The translations under genes were made by a program, and so were the position numbers. A model generated the notes under the pieces. It had not been told where the DNA came from. It saw only the letters and a program-made list of their open reading frames with translations, and made no database searches. From Sulfitobacter sp. DFL-14 (GTDB lineage Bacteria; Pseudomonadota; Alphaproteobacteria; Rhodobacterales; Rhodobacteraceae): 64,000 nt of DNA. Every line of letters starts with the position of its first letter. The first letter of the stretch is position 1. Positions 18,127-27,243 of the stretch are shown here, piece by piece. The stretch covers positions 16,196 through 80,195 of the forward strand of contig NZ_QBFD01000037.1 of the NCBI RefSeq assembly GCF_003335585.1. The letters are read 5' to 3'.

Positions 18127-20659
18127 TCACGATCCGTCCGGGCACAACGATGACCTTCTTCGGGGTGGCCCCATCCAGGGTTCTGATCACAGCTTCATGG
18201 GCCAGCGCGATCTTTTCAACCTCTTCTTTCGGCATATCGGCAGGCACCTGTATTTCCGCACGCCGTTTGCCGTTGATCTGGATCGGCAGGGTGACGGTAT
18301 CGTCAACCAGCATTGCCGCGTCAGCCTTCGGCCAGGGGGCGGTGGCAATCAGGCCTTCGCCGTTCTGCCTGGCCCAGATGTCCTCGGCCAGATGCGGGGT
18401 CATCGGGGCCATCAGCTGCGCCAGCGTCATGATCGCCGCGCGCTGGGCGCTCTGGCCCGCCTTGGATTTCTGCAAGGTTGCCGTGAAGGCGTAGAGTTTC
18501 GCAATCGCCGCATTGAAGCCGAAACTTTCGACACCCATGGTCACGTCATGGATGGTCTTGTGCATGGTGCGCAACAGATCCTCGTCACCCTCTCCCCCGG
18601 CATCGGCATCCATCGCCGCGATCCGGTCGCTGATGTTCCAGACCCGCGACAGGTGCCTGAACGCCGCTTCGGCACCCGAGGCTGTCCATTCCACGTCCCG
18701 CTCGGGGGGGGAATCGCTCAGCACGAACCAGCGGGCCGTATCCGCGCCATAGTTCGAGATGATGTGCAGCGGATCCACCACGTTCTTCTTGGACTTCGAC
18801 ATCTTGGCCGAGGGAATGATCTCGACCTCGGTGCCATCCGCGAGCCTGCCGTCGGTGACATCCTCGGGCAGGTGATAGACAGGACGGCCCCTGTCGTCGC
18901 GGGTCTGATAGATCTCATGTGTCACCATGCCTTGGGTGAACAGCGCGTCAAAGGGTTCGATGGCGCTTTCCGGCAGGTGTCCGGTGATCTGCATCGCGCG
19001 GGCAAAGAAACGTGAATAAAGCAGGTGCAGGATCGCATGTTCGATGCCGCCGATATACTGGTCCACGTTCATCCAGTATTTGGCATCTTCCATGTTTGTC
19101 GGCGTTTCGGCGCGGGGCGCGGTGAAACGGGCGAAATACCAGGAGGAATCGACAAATGTGTCCATCGTGTCGGTTTCGCGCCTCGCTGCCGCACCACAGG
19201 ACGGGCAGGCGCAATCGCGCCAGGTCGGGTGCCGGTCCAGCGGGTTGCCGGGCGTGTCGAAATCCACATCATAGGGCAGCTCGATCGGCAGGTTCTCTTT
19301 CTTTTCCGGAACCACGCCGCAGCTGTCGCAATGCACCACCGGGATCGGGCAGCCCCAATACCGCTGGCGGCTGAGGCCCCAGTCGCGCAGGCGGAACTTG
19401 GTCACGCCATGGCCCACGCCATTGTCCTCGCAAAAGCGAATCGCGGCGTCGATGGCCTCCGACCCGGTTTGCCACTGCTCGCCCGCGAATCCCCGGTTGT
19501 AAAAGACCTTTTCGTCCTTGGCGGGCACAAAGGCCTCTTCGAGGTCTTCGGGCGCCTTTTCTGACGGCAGAAAGGTCGAAATGATCGGCAGCTCGTATTT
19601 GGTCGCAAATTCGAAATCGCGCTGGTCATGGGCCGGGCAGCCGAAAATGGCCCCGGTGCCGTAATCCATCAGGATGAAGTTCGCGATATAGACCGGCAGG
19701 TCATGCGCCGTGTCAAACGGGTGGCGCACCCGGATACCGGTATCCAGGCCCAGCTTCTCGGCGGTTTCGATGGCTTCTTCGGTTGTGCCGCCCTTTCGGC
19801 ACTCTGCGCAGAAGGCCGCGACATCGGCATTGTCCCGCTCCAGCAGCTTGGCCAGCGGGTGATCGGGCGAAATACCGACAAAGGACGCGCCCATCAGCGT
19901 ATCGGGCCGGGTGGTATAGACCTCGATCCGGTCATGGCCTTCGGGCGCATCCACGGTCGAGAATGCAAATTGCAGACCGCGCGACTTGCCGATCCAGTTG
20001 GCCTGCATCAGCTTGACCTTAGCGGGCCAGTTGTCCAACCCGTCGAGCGCATTCAGCAGTTCCTCTGAATGATCCGATATCTTGAAGAACCACTGCGTCA
20101 GCTCGCGCCGTTCCACCAGCGCGCCAGAGCGCCAGCCGCGCCCTGCCTCAACCTGTTCGTTGGCCAGCACAGTCATATCGACCGGGTCCCAGTTCACCAC
20201 GGCGTTCTTGCGATACACCAGCCCCGCATCAAGGAAGTCGAGGAAAAGCGCCTGCTGTTGGCCATAATATTCGGGGTCGCATGTCGCGAATTCACGGGAC
20301 CAGTCGATAGACAGGCCCAGGGGCTTCATCTGGCCGCGCATGTCGTCGATGTTGCCGTAGGTCCAGTCCTTGGGGTGGCCGCCGATGGCCATGGCGGCGT
20401 TCTCGGCGGGCATCCCGAAAGCATCCCAGCCCATCGGATGCAGCACGTTATGCCCCGTTGCGATCTTGTACCGCGCGATCACGTCGCCCATCGTGTAGTT
20501 GCGCACATGGCCCATGTGGATGCGGCCCGATGGATAGGGAAACATCTCCAGCACATAGTATTTAGGTTTGTCGGCATCACGGACCGCCTGGAAAATGGCA
20601 TCCTTTTCCCAGGCGGCTTGCCAACGGGCTTCGATTTCGGCGGGATTGTAGCGGGTCAT
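18113..20659 (-). CDS. leuS: leucyl-tRNA synthetase
   Basis: Class I aminoacyl-tRNA synthetase, 848 aa, of normal length. HIGH-type motif [10 protein letters not shown] near residues 42-51, the CP1 editing domain with [12 protein letters not shown], and KMSKS near 618-622, followed by the anticodon-binding and C-terminal domains. It charges tRNA-Leu in the cytosol. An inverted repeat (20685-20719) separates it from the upstream DUF3576 gene and could belong to its leader. Confidence 0.98.
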   Translation of the reverse strand: MTRYNPAEIEARWQAAWEKDAIFQAVRDADKPKYYVLEMFPYPSGRIHMGHVRNYTMGDVIARYKIATGHNVLHPMGWDAFGMPAENAAMAIGGHPKDWTYGNIDDMRGQMKPLGLSIDWSREFATCDPEYYGQQQALFLDFLDAGLVYRKNAVVNWDPVDMTVLANEQVEAGRGWRSGALVERRELTQWFFKISDHSEELLNALDGLDNWPAKVKLMQANWIGKSRGLQFAFSTVDAPEGHDRIEVYTTRPDTLMGASFVGISPDHPLAKLLERDNADVAAFCAECRKGGTTEEAIETAEKLGLDTGIRVRHPFDTAHDLPVYIANFILMDYGTGAIFGCPAHDQRDFEFATKYELPIISTFLPSEKAPEDLEEAFVPAKDEKVFYNRGFAGEQWQTGSEAIDAAIRFCEDNGVGHGVTKFRLRDWGLSRQRYWGCPIPVVHCDSCGVVPEKKENLPIELPYDVDFDTPGNPLDRHPTWRDCACPSCGAAARRETDTMDTFVDSSWYFARFTAPRAETPTNMEDAKYWMNVDQYIGGIEHAILHLLYSRFFARAMQITGHLPESAIEPFDALFTQGMVTHEIYQTRDDRGRPVYHLPEDVTDGRLADGTEVEIIPSAKMSKSKKNVVDPLHIISNYGADTARWFVLSDSPPERDVEWTASGAEAAFRHLSRVWNISDRIAAMDADAGGEGDEDLLRTMHKTIHDVTMGVESFGFNAAIAKLYAFTATLQKSKAGQSAQRAAIMTLAQLMAPMTPHLAEDIWARQNGEGLIATAPWPKADAAMLVDDTVTLPIQINGKRRAEIQVPADMPKEEVEKIALAHEAVIRTLDGATPKKVIVVPGRIVNVVA

Positions 20660-20684
20660 GGCATTTGCCTTCGTTCAAACGGAT

Positions 20685-20719
20685 TGCGCCGGGCTGTTGA
20701 GTACACAGGGCCCGGCGCA
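20685..20719 (-). other. 10-bp hairpin between DUF3576 gene and leuS
   Basis: TGCGCCGGGC (20685-20694) and GCCCGGCGCA (20710-20719) form a perfect stem with a 15-nt loop. There is no T tract after it on the minus strand, so it is not a standard terminator; it could be a leader structure of leuS or an mRNA-stabilising hairpin. Confidence 0.5.
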
Positions 20720-20745
20720 GAAGGAATCTTGGAGGATGGTCGGGA

Positions 20746-21234
20746 TCAGAATTTGTTGTCGGAGATGCGCATCTCGCGGGCGCGGGACAGGATCGCATCC
20801 TCGACCGCGCGGGTTGTTGCGGTGTTCACGGTGCGCCCGCCCCTGGTCTGCAGGGCCAGGTTGAGAGAGCGCGCATCAAGCGCGGGATCGTCGATCAGTA
20901 CAGTCGCCCGATAGGCCGAACCGCCGCCGGGGGGGGTGCCGTACCCGGTCACGATGACACCGGTGAATGGGTCGATGGACTGAACCGGCAGAAAATTGAG
21001 GACCTCAAGCGATGCAGACCAGAGATACTTGTTGACCGAAACTCTCGTGTCACCGCTCTTGCGGTTGAAAATCGACCAGATCGTATTGTCCGGGTCGGTC
21101 TCGACCACGTTGGGGTTGTTGGTATTGCTGTATGTCGCTGCGCGCTGTGTTGCTTCCCGCCCCAGGCCACAAGCGCTGAGACTCGCAACAATAAGAAGTG
21201 CCACTGCGCCTTTGCAAACGGTCCTGTATGCCAT
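20746..21234 (-). CDS. DUF3576 lipoprotein
   Basis: A 162-aa lipoprotein of the DUF3576 family. Signal peptide with lipobox SLSAC puts the lipidated Cys at C22; the mature part contains NKYLWSASLEVLNFLPVQS and the DDPALDARSLNLALQTR segment typical of the family. AAAGGAA upstream of the ATG at 21234 decides the start against an N-terminal extension to 21462. It is probably in the cell envelope; function unknown. It is divergent from the porin gene. Confidence 0.85.
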   Translation of the reverse strand: MAYRTVCKGAVALLIVASLSACGLGREATQRAATYSNTNNPNVVETDPDNTIWSIFNRKSGDTRVSVNKYLWSASLEVLNFLPVQSIDPFTGVIVTGYGTPPGGGSAYRATVLIDDPALDARSLNLALQTRGGRTVNTATTRAVEDAILSRAREMRISDNKF

Positions 21235-21523
21235 TTCAGCTTTCCTTTGCCTGTTTGCACAATGGTCTATCCAAGTGCTGCACCATCGGCAAGGCATATG
21301 TAGCGCAGTGATTCCCCTGTCGAATATGGGCTTTGCGGTCGTGGATACGCTTGAGAAGGGCCGGGCTGAGATAAAACTGTGGCAAAGCTGCACCATTGGC
21401 AGCGACATTGCCCCTGAGCGTTTCAGGCTTCTTGCAAGGAGGGGGGGGTTGGGTGCAAACACCCTTCATACCCTTTCCGGATTCCCCGGTCTGGGCATAT
21501 GAATTCAAACCGAGGGAAAACTC
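21235..21523. promoter_or_regulatory. divergent intergenic region between DUF3576 and porin genes
   Basis: A 289-bp spacer carrying the porin leader. It contains a repeated 14-mer CTGCACCAT[C/T]GGCA at 21278-21291 and 21388-21401, exactly 110 bases apart, and a small hairpin GGGTG-CAAA-CACCC (21451-21464) 60 bases before the porin ATG. I see no convincing sigma-70 boxes. Confidence 0.45.
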
Positions 21524-22510
21524 ATGAAAAAAGTTCTCTTCGCTACAACGGCTCTGGTTGCGACCGCCGGCGTTGCAGCAGCAGACGTTACTTTCGGCGG
21601 CTACGGTCGCTTTGGTATCATCTATTCAAGTGCAGCCGGCCCTGACGGTATCGCGTCCACTTTTGGCGATGACGGTACCGGCGACAGCTCTGTCGACGTG
21701 ACAAGCCGTTTCCGCCTGCAGATCGACGCGACCGCAGAATCCGATGGCGGTATCGTCTTCGGTGCCCGTGTTCGTATCGAGCAGGACAACGACGAGATTT
21801 TTGCCGCACCGGGTGCTGGCCCGATCAACCCTGCTGATGGTTCGTACAACAGCACCGGCATCAACGCCCCCCGATTCTTCGTCCGTTCCGGCGGTCTGGA
21901 AGTCGGTGTCGGCAATATCTACGGCGCGCTCGAGTTCATGCCCGGCATGTACCCGGTCGACATGGGTCTTACCGGTCTGCAGTACGAGTACACCCCCTAT
22001 CAGTTCAAGGGTGACTTTTATGACAGCGACGGTGCCGGTGCGGCAGCGACAAACAACGCGGTCGAAGTCCTGTACTCCACCGGCGACCTGTCTTTGCACG
22101 TCTCCGCATCTGACGGTGCCCGTGAGCGTCTGGCAGCGCACATCGCCTATACCTGGAACGGCTGGACCTTCGCGCTCGGCGGTCAGGACTCCAACAGCCC
22201 GACCGATACAGAATTGGCGGCCTCTGTCGGCGGTTCCTTCGGTCCTGTCGATGTGTCCCTCGCCTGGGCCGACAATGGTGTGGACGGCGACCAGATTACG
22301 CTGGCCGGCCGTGTCGATGTCGGTGCCGCGACGGACGTCGAGTTCTACGTTTCGGATGCCGACACCATCTTCGGTACGCCGACGAACAACAACTCCTACG
22401 GTGTCGACTTCAACCACGACCTGGGTGGCGGTACGTCCATCCGTGGTGGTGTCGCCAAGCTGTTTGCCGGTCACACCGTTGCAGACCTGGGTGTTCGCTT
22501 CAACTTCTAA
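21524..22510 (+). CDS. outer-membrane porin (Rhodobacter type)
   Basis: A 328-aa porin for diffusion of small solutes. Signal peptide of 20 aa (cleavage after VAAA), then DVTFGGYGRFGIIY, the usual first strand, alternating aromatic/glycine beta-strands, an acidic constriction-loop region, and the C-terminal Phe after GVRFNF, which is the BamA recognition end. RBS GAGGGAAA precedes ATG 21524. The codon choice is strongly biased (GGT, GTC, CGT more frequent than in neighbours), consistent with high expression. A strong terminator follows. Confidence 0.94.
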   Translation: MKKVLFATTALVATAGVAAADVTFGGYGRFGIIYSSAAGPDGIASTFGDDGTGDSSVDVTSRFRLQIDATAESDGGIVFGARVRIEQDNDEIFAAPGAGPINPADGSYNSTGINAPRFFVRSGGLEVGVGNIYGALEFMPGMYPVDMGLTGLQYEYTPYQFKGDFYDSDGAGAAATNNAVEVLYSTGDLSLHVSASDGARERLAAHIAYTWNGWTFALGGQDSNSPTDTELAASVGGSFGPVDVSLAWADNGVDGDQITLAGRVDVGAATDVEFYVSDADTIFGTPTNNNSYGVDFNHDLGGGTSIRGGVAKLFAGHTVADLGVRFNF

Positions 22511-22533
22511 GTTGAACAACACTTGATCGATTT

Positions 22534-22560
22534 GGGGCGGGCCTTGGGCCTGCCCCTTTT
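22534..22560 (+). terminator. Rho-independent terminator of the porin gene
   Basis: A 10-bp stem GGGGCGGGCC/GGCCTGCCCC with one G-T pair and a TTG loop, followed by TTTT, 24 bases after the porin stop. Confidence 0.9.
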
Positions 22561-22612
22561 CATTTCTGCCCCCGTGTTGTTCTGTGCGCCTCAAGGCAGC
22601 AAGGGGAACATC

Positions 22613-23266
22613 ATGGGTCTGACAGACATCACCACCAGATTGGCCAAGGCCGAAGCCGATGCGGGTCGCGCGCCCGGGTCCGTCACCCTGATTGCCGTCA
22701 GCAAGGTGCAGCCCAATGAGCGGGTGCGGCATGTGCTGGAGCAGGGCCACCGCAGCTATGGTGAAAACAAGGTGCAGGAGGCCGCGGGCAAATGGCCCGA
22801 TTTCCGCGCCGATTTCGACGGCATCGACCTGCATCTCATCGGCCCGTTGCAAACCAACAAGGCGCGGCAGGCAGTTTCCCTTTTCGATGCAATTCATTCC
22901 GTGGACCGGCCCAAGCTGGCCCGTACCCTGGCCCGGCTGGCCCAGGAAGAGGGCAGGTGCCCCGACCTGTTCATCCAGGTGAACACCGGCGAGGAAGATC
23001 AGAAGGCAGGTGTGATGCCCGCCGATGCGGACGCCTTCGTGAAGGAGTGTCGCGATCTGGAACTGCCGGTGCGGGGCCTGATGTGCATCCCCCCGGTGGA
23101 TGAAGAACCCGCGCTGCATTTCGCGCTGCTGGCAAAGATCGCGGCGCGCAACGGCTTACAGGGGCTTTCCATGGGCATGAGCAGCGATTTCGAACGCGCC
23201 GTGGCCCTGGGCGCCACCCATGTCCGGGTCGGCTCGGCCATCTTCGGAGAAAGAGTGCCGGAATAA
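22613..23266 (+). CDS. YggS/PROSC-family PLP homeostasis protein
   Basis: PLP-binding protein of 217 aa with an alanine-racemase-like TIM barrel. The PLP lysine is K31 in IAVSK; other conserved blocks are YGENKVQEA, HLIGPLQTNKARQA and LSMGMSSDFERAVALGATHVRVGSAIFG. It buffers pyridoxal phosphate and amino-acid pools and has no known enzymatic turnover. AAGGGG before ATG 22613 decides the start; an upstream ATG at 22523 would lie inside the porin terminator. Confidence 0.94.
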   Translation: MGLTDITTRLAKAEADAGRAPGSVTLIAVSKVQPNERVRHVLEQGHRSYGENKVQEAAGKWPDFRADFDGIDLHLIGPLQTNKARQAVSLFDAIHSVDRPKLARTLARLAQEEGRCPDLFIQVNTGEEDQKAGVMPADADAFVKECRDLELPVRGLMCIPPVDEEPALHFALLAKIAARNGLQGLSMGMSSDFERAVALGATHVRVGSAIFGERVPE

Positions 23267-23282
23267 GGCCCGAAACCCGGCT

Positions 23283-23777
23283 CTAGGTCACGATCAGGCG
23301 AGTGTGCTGACGGATCATCGGGGCAATGGCATGCAGATCGGCCCGCCGCAGGCCGATACAGCCCTCCGTCGGATAACCGGGCCTGCGCCACTGGTGGATA
23401 AAGATGGCAGAACCGCGCCCGGCAACCGCATCGGGCCAGTTCCAGCTGGTCAGGATCACCAGATCATAGAGCGGATCCGCGCGGCGCAGCACCTCGTGGC
23501 TGTGCGGATAGGGCGCACGCACCATCCTGTTGTAATCCTTGGCCGCCGGATCGTCTGACCACAGGTCCCGCGGCCCGATCGGCACCGCCCAGTCCACCGG
23601 GCAGGCCAGTCTGTCGGGCCGATACAGCATCCCGACAATCCGGTGGGCCCCTTTCGGGGTGGCCCCATCGCCCTCGCGCTTGTGTCCGGTCACACCACCC
23701 TTGCCGATGCTGCAGGGGTAAAGCCGCCCCCGAAACCGCAGGCCAACAGGGGTCAGGACCATGTCATCGCGGGTCAT
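23283..23777 (-). CDS. L,D-transpeptidase (YkuD) family protein
   Basis: A 164-aa YkuD-fold protein. The catalytic motif is present as IFIHQW...TEGCIGL with H128 and nucleophile C140. No signal peptide is visible, unlike typical periplasmic L,D-transpeptidases, so export or substrate (peptidoglycan crosslink or hydrolysis) is uncertain. The ATG overlaps the stop of the GFA-family gene upstream (TGATG), placing it last in a ribA-gfa-ykuD run. Confidence 0.85.
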   Translation of the reverse strand: MTRDDMVLTPVGLRFRGRLYPCSIGKGGVTGHKREGDGATPKGAHRIVGMLYRPDRLACPVDWAVPIGPRDLWSDDPAAKDYNRMVRAPYPHSHEVLRRADPLYDLVILTSWNWPDAVAGRGSAIFIHQWRRPGYPTEGCIGLRRADLHAIAPMIRQHTRLIVT

Positions 23778-24181
23778 CAGCGCGGAGGCAGATCGTCGAA
23801 ACAGGGCTTGCCGTCGGCCACCACATGGAAGGGCTGCGCGTCTTTCATGAAGATCGCAAATTCCGCATCACCAAAGTCTGCCGCCGGATTGTCCAATGTC
23901 CCCGCCTTGAGCACCAGATAATCCCGGCCCGGAATCCGCGTCACGATATGTGTCCCGCAGGTGCCGCAGAACTGCCGTGTGCGCGCGCCTTCAAGGTCGT
24001 CGCGGGTGAATTCGGCGGGTGCCCCGCTGGTAAAGGCAAAGCCCTCCAGCGGCACTGCCATCGCAAAATTCGGCCCCCCGCCCGAGATATACTGACATTC
24101 CCTGCAATGGCATTGCAGCTTCCACACCGGAACGGCTGTCACCTCGTAGTGCAGCGCCCCGCAATAACATCGACCTTTCAT
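23777..24181 (-). CDS. GFA-family (Mss4-like) zinc protein
   Basis: A 134-aa protein of the glutathione-dependent formaldehyde-activating (GFA) family. Zinc-binding cysteine sets are CYCGALHY (near the N-terminus), CHCRECQ, and FCGTCGTHI. The founding member was proposed to speed S-hydroxymethylglutathione formation, but most family members have no proven activity. It lies between ribA and a YkuD protein; a second GFA protein occurs at 44266. Confidence 0.88.
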   Translation of the reverse strand: MKGRCYCGALHYEVTAVPVWKLQCHCRECQYISGGGPNFAMAVPLEGFAFTSGAPAEFTRDDLEGARTRQFCGTCGTHIVTRIPGRDYLVLKAGTLDNPAADFGDAEFAIFMKDAQPFHVVADGKPCFDDLPPR

Positions 24182-24201
24182 GGCTGTCCTTTCCCTAGGG
24201 C

Positions 24202-25290
24202 CTAAAGAAGATGCCCTGACTTTGCAGCCTTGGTCGCCAGATAACCAGCGTTGTGGCGGTTTTCGCCAACCTTCAGCGGCACCCGTTCGGCCACGTCGAT
24301 GCCCGAAGCTTCCATCATTTCGACCTTGCGGGGATTGTTGGTCAGCAAGCGCACCGCGGAAAAGCCCATGGACCTCAGAATATCCGCCCCCAGCCGAAAG
24401 TCGCGCTCGTCGTCCTCGAATCCCAGCCGGTGATTCGCCTCGACAGTGTCAAACCCCTGATCCTGCAGGGAATAGGCCCGCATCTTGTTGGCCAGCCCGA
24501 TGCCGCGCCCTTCCTGATTGAGGTAGAGCAATATCCCCGTCCCCTCGGCCCCCATCTGCGCCAGCGCAGCACGCAGCTGCGGGCCGCAGTCGCATTTCAG
24601 ACTGCCCATCAGGTCACCGGTGAAACAGGCGGAATGCAACCGCGCGAGAACCGGTTTGGTCCGGTCGGGGCGTCCGATCTCGATGGCATAATGCTCCTCG
24701 CCGCCATCCTCGGGGCGAAAGATATGCAACCGGCCTGCTTCTGATACTTCCATCGGCAGGCGCGCATTGACGACCGGATGCAAGGGGCTGCGTTCGGCCA
24801 GCGCGGGCGTCACGGCAGCAAGATCAAGCGCCGTCAGGGAATGTCGCGCGGCAAACGCCCTGGCATCCGGCAGTGGCAGCACCAGGGCAGCGGGCAAAAG
24901 GCGCGCCGTCTTGCACAATTGAAGCGCGGCGCGATGGGCGGCCACATTACCGCCCCGCGCGCATTGCAGCGGGCCTTTCATCGGCGCGCGCAGATCGTCA
25001 GCGGGATCGGCCAGATTTTGCACCCAGACCGGTGTGGCGTCTTCCGGCAGAAGGACCCGCGCCAGGTCCCCGTCATAGGCCCGTGCCTTGAGGGTCTGGG
25101 CCCGGCGCGCGGTAATCGCAAGAACCGGCTCTCCCCCCAGCGCCAGCACATCGGCCAGCCGCTGCGCGGTCAGGGTTTCGGCCGCCAGCACCAGAACAGG
25201 CTCTGCACCTTGCAGAACAATCGGGATACCCATGCGTAAATCCGCCCGCGCGCGGGCCAGTTGCTCGATAATGTCCGGGGCCAGGGCCAT
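24202..25290 (-). CDS. ribA: GTP cyclohydrolase II with degenerate RibB-like N-terminus
   Basis: First enzyme of riboflavin synthesis, 362 aa. The C-terminal half (about 170-362) is a normal RibA: zinc cysteines C222, C233 and C235 in [19 protein letters not shown], then [12 protein letters not shown] and TNNPRK. The first 165 residues resemble the DHBP-synthase (RibB) fold in length and in segments such as [13 protein letters not shown], but the acidic catalytic cluster of RibB is not recognisable. It is probably a degenerate domain, so a separate RibB is needed. Divergent from the response-regulator gene. Confidence 0.93.
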   Translation of the reverse strand: MALAPDIIEQLARARADLRMGIPIVLQGAEPVLVLAAETLTAQRLADVLALGGEPVLAITARRAQTLKARAYDGDLARVLLPEDATPVWVQNLADPADDLRAPMKGPLQCARGGNVAAHRAALQLCKTARLLPAALVLPLPDARAFAARHSLTALDLAAVTPALAERSPLHPVVNARLPMEVSEAGRLHIFRPEDGGEEHYAIEIGRPDRTKPVLARLHSACFTGDLMGSLKCDCGPQLRAALAQMGAEGTGILLYLNQEGRGIGLANKMRAYSLQDQGFDTVEANHRLGFEDDERDFRLGADILRSMGFSAVRLLTNNPRKVEMMEASGIDVAERVPLKVGENRHNAGYLATKAAKSGHLL

Positions 25291-25454
25291 ATTGTGTTAC
25301 AACTCCGTAAGGCGATTGAAACTTAACTATGCCACATGGCCCGGAATTGAAACATTGCGGCGCTCTGCCACACGAGGCCGTGAAGCCAGCATCCCAAACC
25401 TTGTCGAACAGGCGTGCAAGGCACACCTGTAACAAAATAGTGTGGAGGTTAGAA

Positions 25455-26141
25455 ATGGCCCAGCTCAAGAAAATCCTTCTCGTCGACGATGACGAGGACC
25501 TGCGCGAGGCGCTGAGCGAACAGTTGATCATGACCGAAGACTTTGACGTCTTCGAAGCAGGCAACGGCGCCGATGCCATGGCCCGCGCGAGGGAGGCGAT
25601 CTACGATCTGGTCATCCTTGACGTCGGCCTGCCCGATACGGATGGCCGCGAACTCTGCCGGTTGATGCGCAAACAGGGTGTGAAAAGCCCGATCATGATG
25701 CTGACCGGGCACGATGGCGACGCAGATACCATCCTGGGTCTGGATGCCGGTGCCAACGATTATGTCGCGAAACCCTTCAAGTTTCCGGTCCTGCTGGCCC
25801 GCATCCGCGCGCAGCTGCGCCAGCACGAGCAATCCGAAGATGCGGTGTTCCAGCTTGGCCCCTATACCTTCCGACCGGCGATGAAGATGCTGGTGACGGA
25901 AGACGACAAAAAGGTCCGCCTGACGGAAAAGGAAACCAACATCCTGAAGTTTCTCTACCGCTCAAACGATGGCGTTGTCCCGCGGGACGTCCTGCTGCAC
26001 GAGGTCTGGGGCTACAACGCAGGTGTGACAACCCACACGCTGGAAACCCATATTTACCGCCTGCGCCAGAAAATTGAACCAGATCCGTCAAATGCGCGCC
26101 TTCTTGTCACCGAATCCGGCGGATACAGATTAATGAGCTGA
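25455..26141 (+). CDS. OmpR-family response regulator
   Basis: A 228-aa two-component regulator. The receiver has acidic D11/D12, phospho-acceptor D56 (LDVGLPD), the T of MMLTG and K of AKPFKFP. The C-terminal winged helix carries LTEKETNILKFLYR and the recognition region TTHTLETHIYRLRQKIE. RBS GGAGG (25444-25448) fixes ATG 25455. No histidine kinase is adjacent, so it is an orphan here. A strong terminator follows at 26266. Confidence 0.93.
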   Translation: MAQLKKILLVDDDEDLREALSEQLIMTEDFDVFEAGNGADAMARAREAIYDLVILDVGLPDTDGRELCRLMRKQGVKSPIMMLTGHDGDADTILGLDAGANDYVAKPFKFPVLLARIRAQLRQHEQSEDAVFQLGPYTFRPAMKMLVTEDDKKVRLTEKETNILKFLYRSNDGVVPRDVLLHEVWGYNAGVTTHTLETHIYRLRQKIEPDPSNARLLVTESGGYRLMS

Positions 26142-26265
26142 CCGCCGGAACCAAATCGGGATTTTGCGGTTACCCCTTGCGAGAGGCGGGGTTTTCATGA
26201 CCCGCCCCTCGGTTTGAACCCCGAAGTTTGTGCCCGGGTATTGGCACATACCTCCCTGTTGGACT

Positions 26266-26296
26266 TGGCCGGGCTTCGTGCCCGGCCACTTTTTTT
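26266..26296 (+). terminator. Rho-independent terminator after the response regulator
   Basis: 9-bp stem TGGCCGGGC/GCCCGGCCA with loop TTCGT, followed by CTTTTTTT, 125 bases after the regulator stop. Confidence 0.9.
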
Positions 26297-26399
26297 GCGA
26301 TCAGACACCGCAGGCGAATATGTCCGTCAGGGGGCTTGATCCGGTGGCGCTCCCCCGGCCAAGCGGTTAACCTGCCCCTGGTCACTGACGGAGAACCCC

Positions 26400-27188
26400 A
26401 TGCCATTCACCCTTGCCACCTGGAACATCAATTCGGTTCGTTTGAGAGAAGGCCTTGTCCTGAAGATGCTGGCCGAGCACGGGCCGGACGTCCTGTGTCT
26501 GCAGGAATGCAAGAGCCCGGTCGACAAGATCCCGACAGAGGCCTTTATAGAGGCGGGCTACACCCACATGGTCGCGCGCGGGCAAAAGGGCTACAACGGC
26601 GTTGCCATCCTGTCCAAATTGCCGCTGCAAGATGCCGGAGACCGGGATTTCGCAACCCTCGGCCATGCCCGCCACGTTGCCGCGCGGCTGGAGAACGGCA
26701 CGACCATTCACAACTTCTACGTGCCCGCCGGCGGTGACAAACCCGACCGGACCATCAACGAGAAATTCGGCCAGAAACTGGATTACCTGGCGGAAATGCG
26801 GGACTGGTTTCATGGTGAAAAGCCGCAAAAGGCCATTCTTGTGGGCGACCTGAACATCGCCCCCCGCGAGGATGACGTATGGGATCACAAGAAACTCCTG
26901 AAAGTGGTCAGCCACACCCCGGTCGAGGTCGAGGCCCTGGGCGCCACCCAGGATGCGGGCGGCTGGGTGGACATCACCCGCCAGGACATTCCGCAGGGCA
27001 ATCTCTACAGCTGGTGGTCCTACCGCTCCCCCGATTGGGATGCAGCAGACAAGGGCCGCCGCCTCGATCACGTCTGGGCCACACCGGATATTTCCAGCGC
27101 CGCGCATTCCAGCCACATCCAGCGCGCCGTGCGCGGATGGGAGCAGCCCAGCGACCACGCCCCGGTTTTTGCCACCTTTGACCTTTGA
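26400..27188 (+). CDS. xth: exodeoxyribonuclease III family AP endonuclease
   Basis: Mg2+-dependent AP endonuclease/3'-exonuclease of 262 aa. Family signatures: ATWNINSVR, the catalytic Glu in LCLQECK, GDLNIAPREDDVWD (Asp/Asn catalytic pair), RLDHVW and the C-terminal SDHAPV. It acts in base-excision repair. It is preceded by a terminator and therefore likely has its own promoter; the short spacer to cnoX suggests that gene follows on the same message. Confidence 0.94.
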   Translation: MPFTLATWNINSVRLREGLVLKMLAEHGPDVLCLQECKSPVDKIPTEAFIEAGYTHMVARGQKGYNGVAILSKLPLQDAGDRDFATLGHARHVAARLENGTTIHNFYVPAGGDKPDRTINEKFGQKLDYLAEMRDWFHGEKPQKAILVGDLNIAPREDDVWDHKKLLKVVSHTPVEVEALGATQDAGGWVDITRQDIPQGNLYSWWSYRSPDWDAADKGRRLDHVWATPDISSAAHSSHIQRAVRGWEQPSDHAPVFATFDL

Positions 27189-27243
27189 TTCGCGCGCCCA
27201 AGCGCTCATATAAGGTCAAATACTGCCACGCGAGGACAAGACC

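Noticed and set aside
21441..21448. G8 tract before the porin gene, as a phase-variation site
   Set aside because: Equal-length G/C tracts occur inside leuS (18704-18711), the DUF3576 gene (20929-20936) and before msrC (42945-42952), so it is unremarkable in this GC-rich DNA.
20746..21462. N-terminally extended DUF3576 protein starting at 21462
   Set aside because: The extension lacks a signal peptide and the internal ATG at 21234 has a good RBS and lipoprotein leader.
21626..23119. 497-codon minus-strand frame across porin and YggS genes
   Set aside because: Spans two well-supported genes and a strong terminator on the other strand; composition is that of translated antisense.
26362..26367. 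TTAACC half-site before xth as a CtrA box
   Set aside because: No second TTAA at the required spacing.
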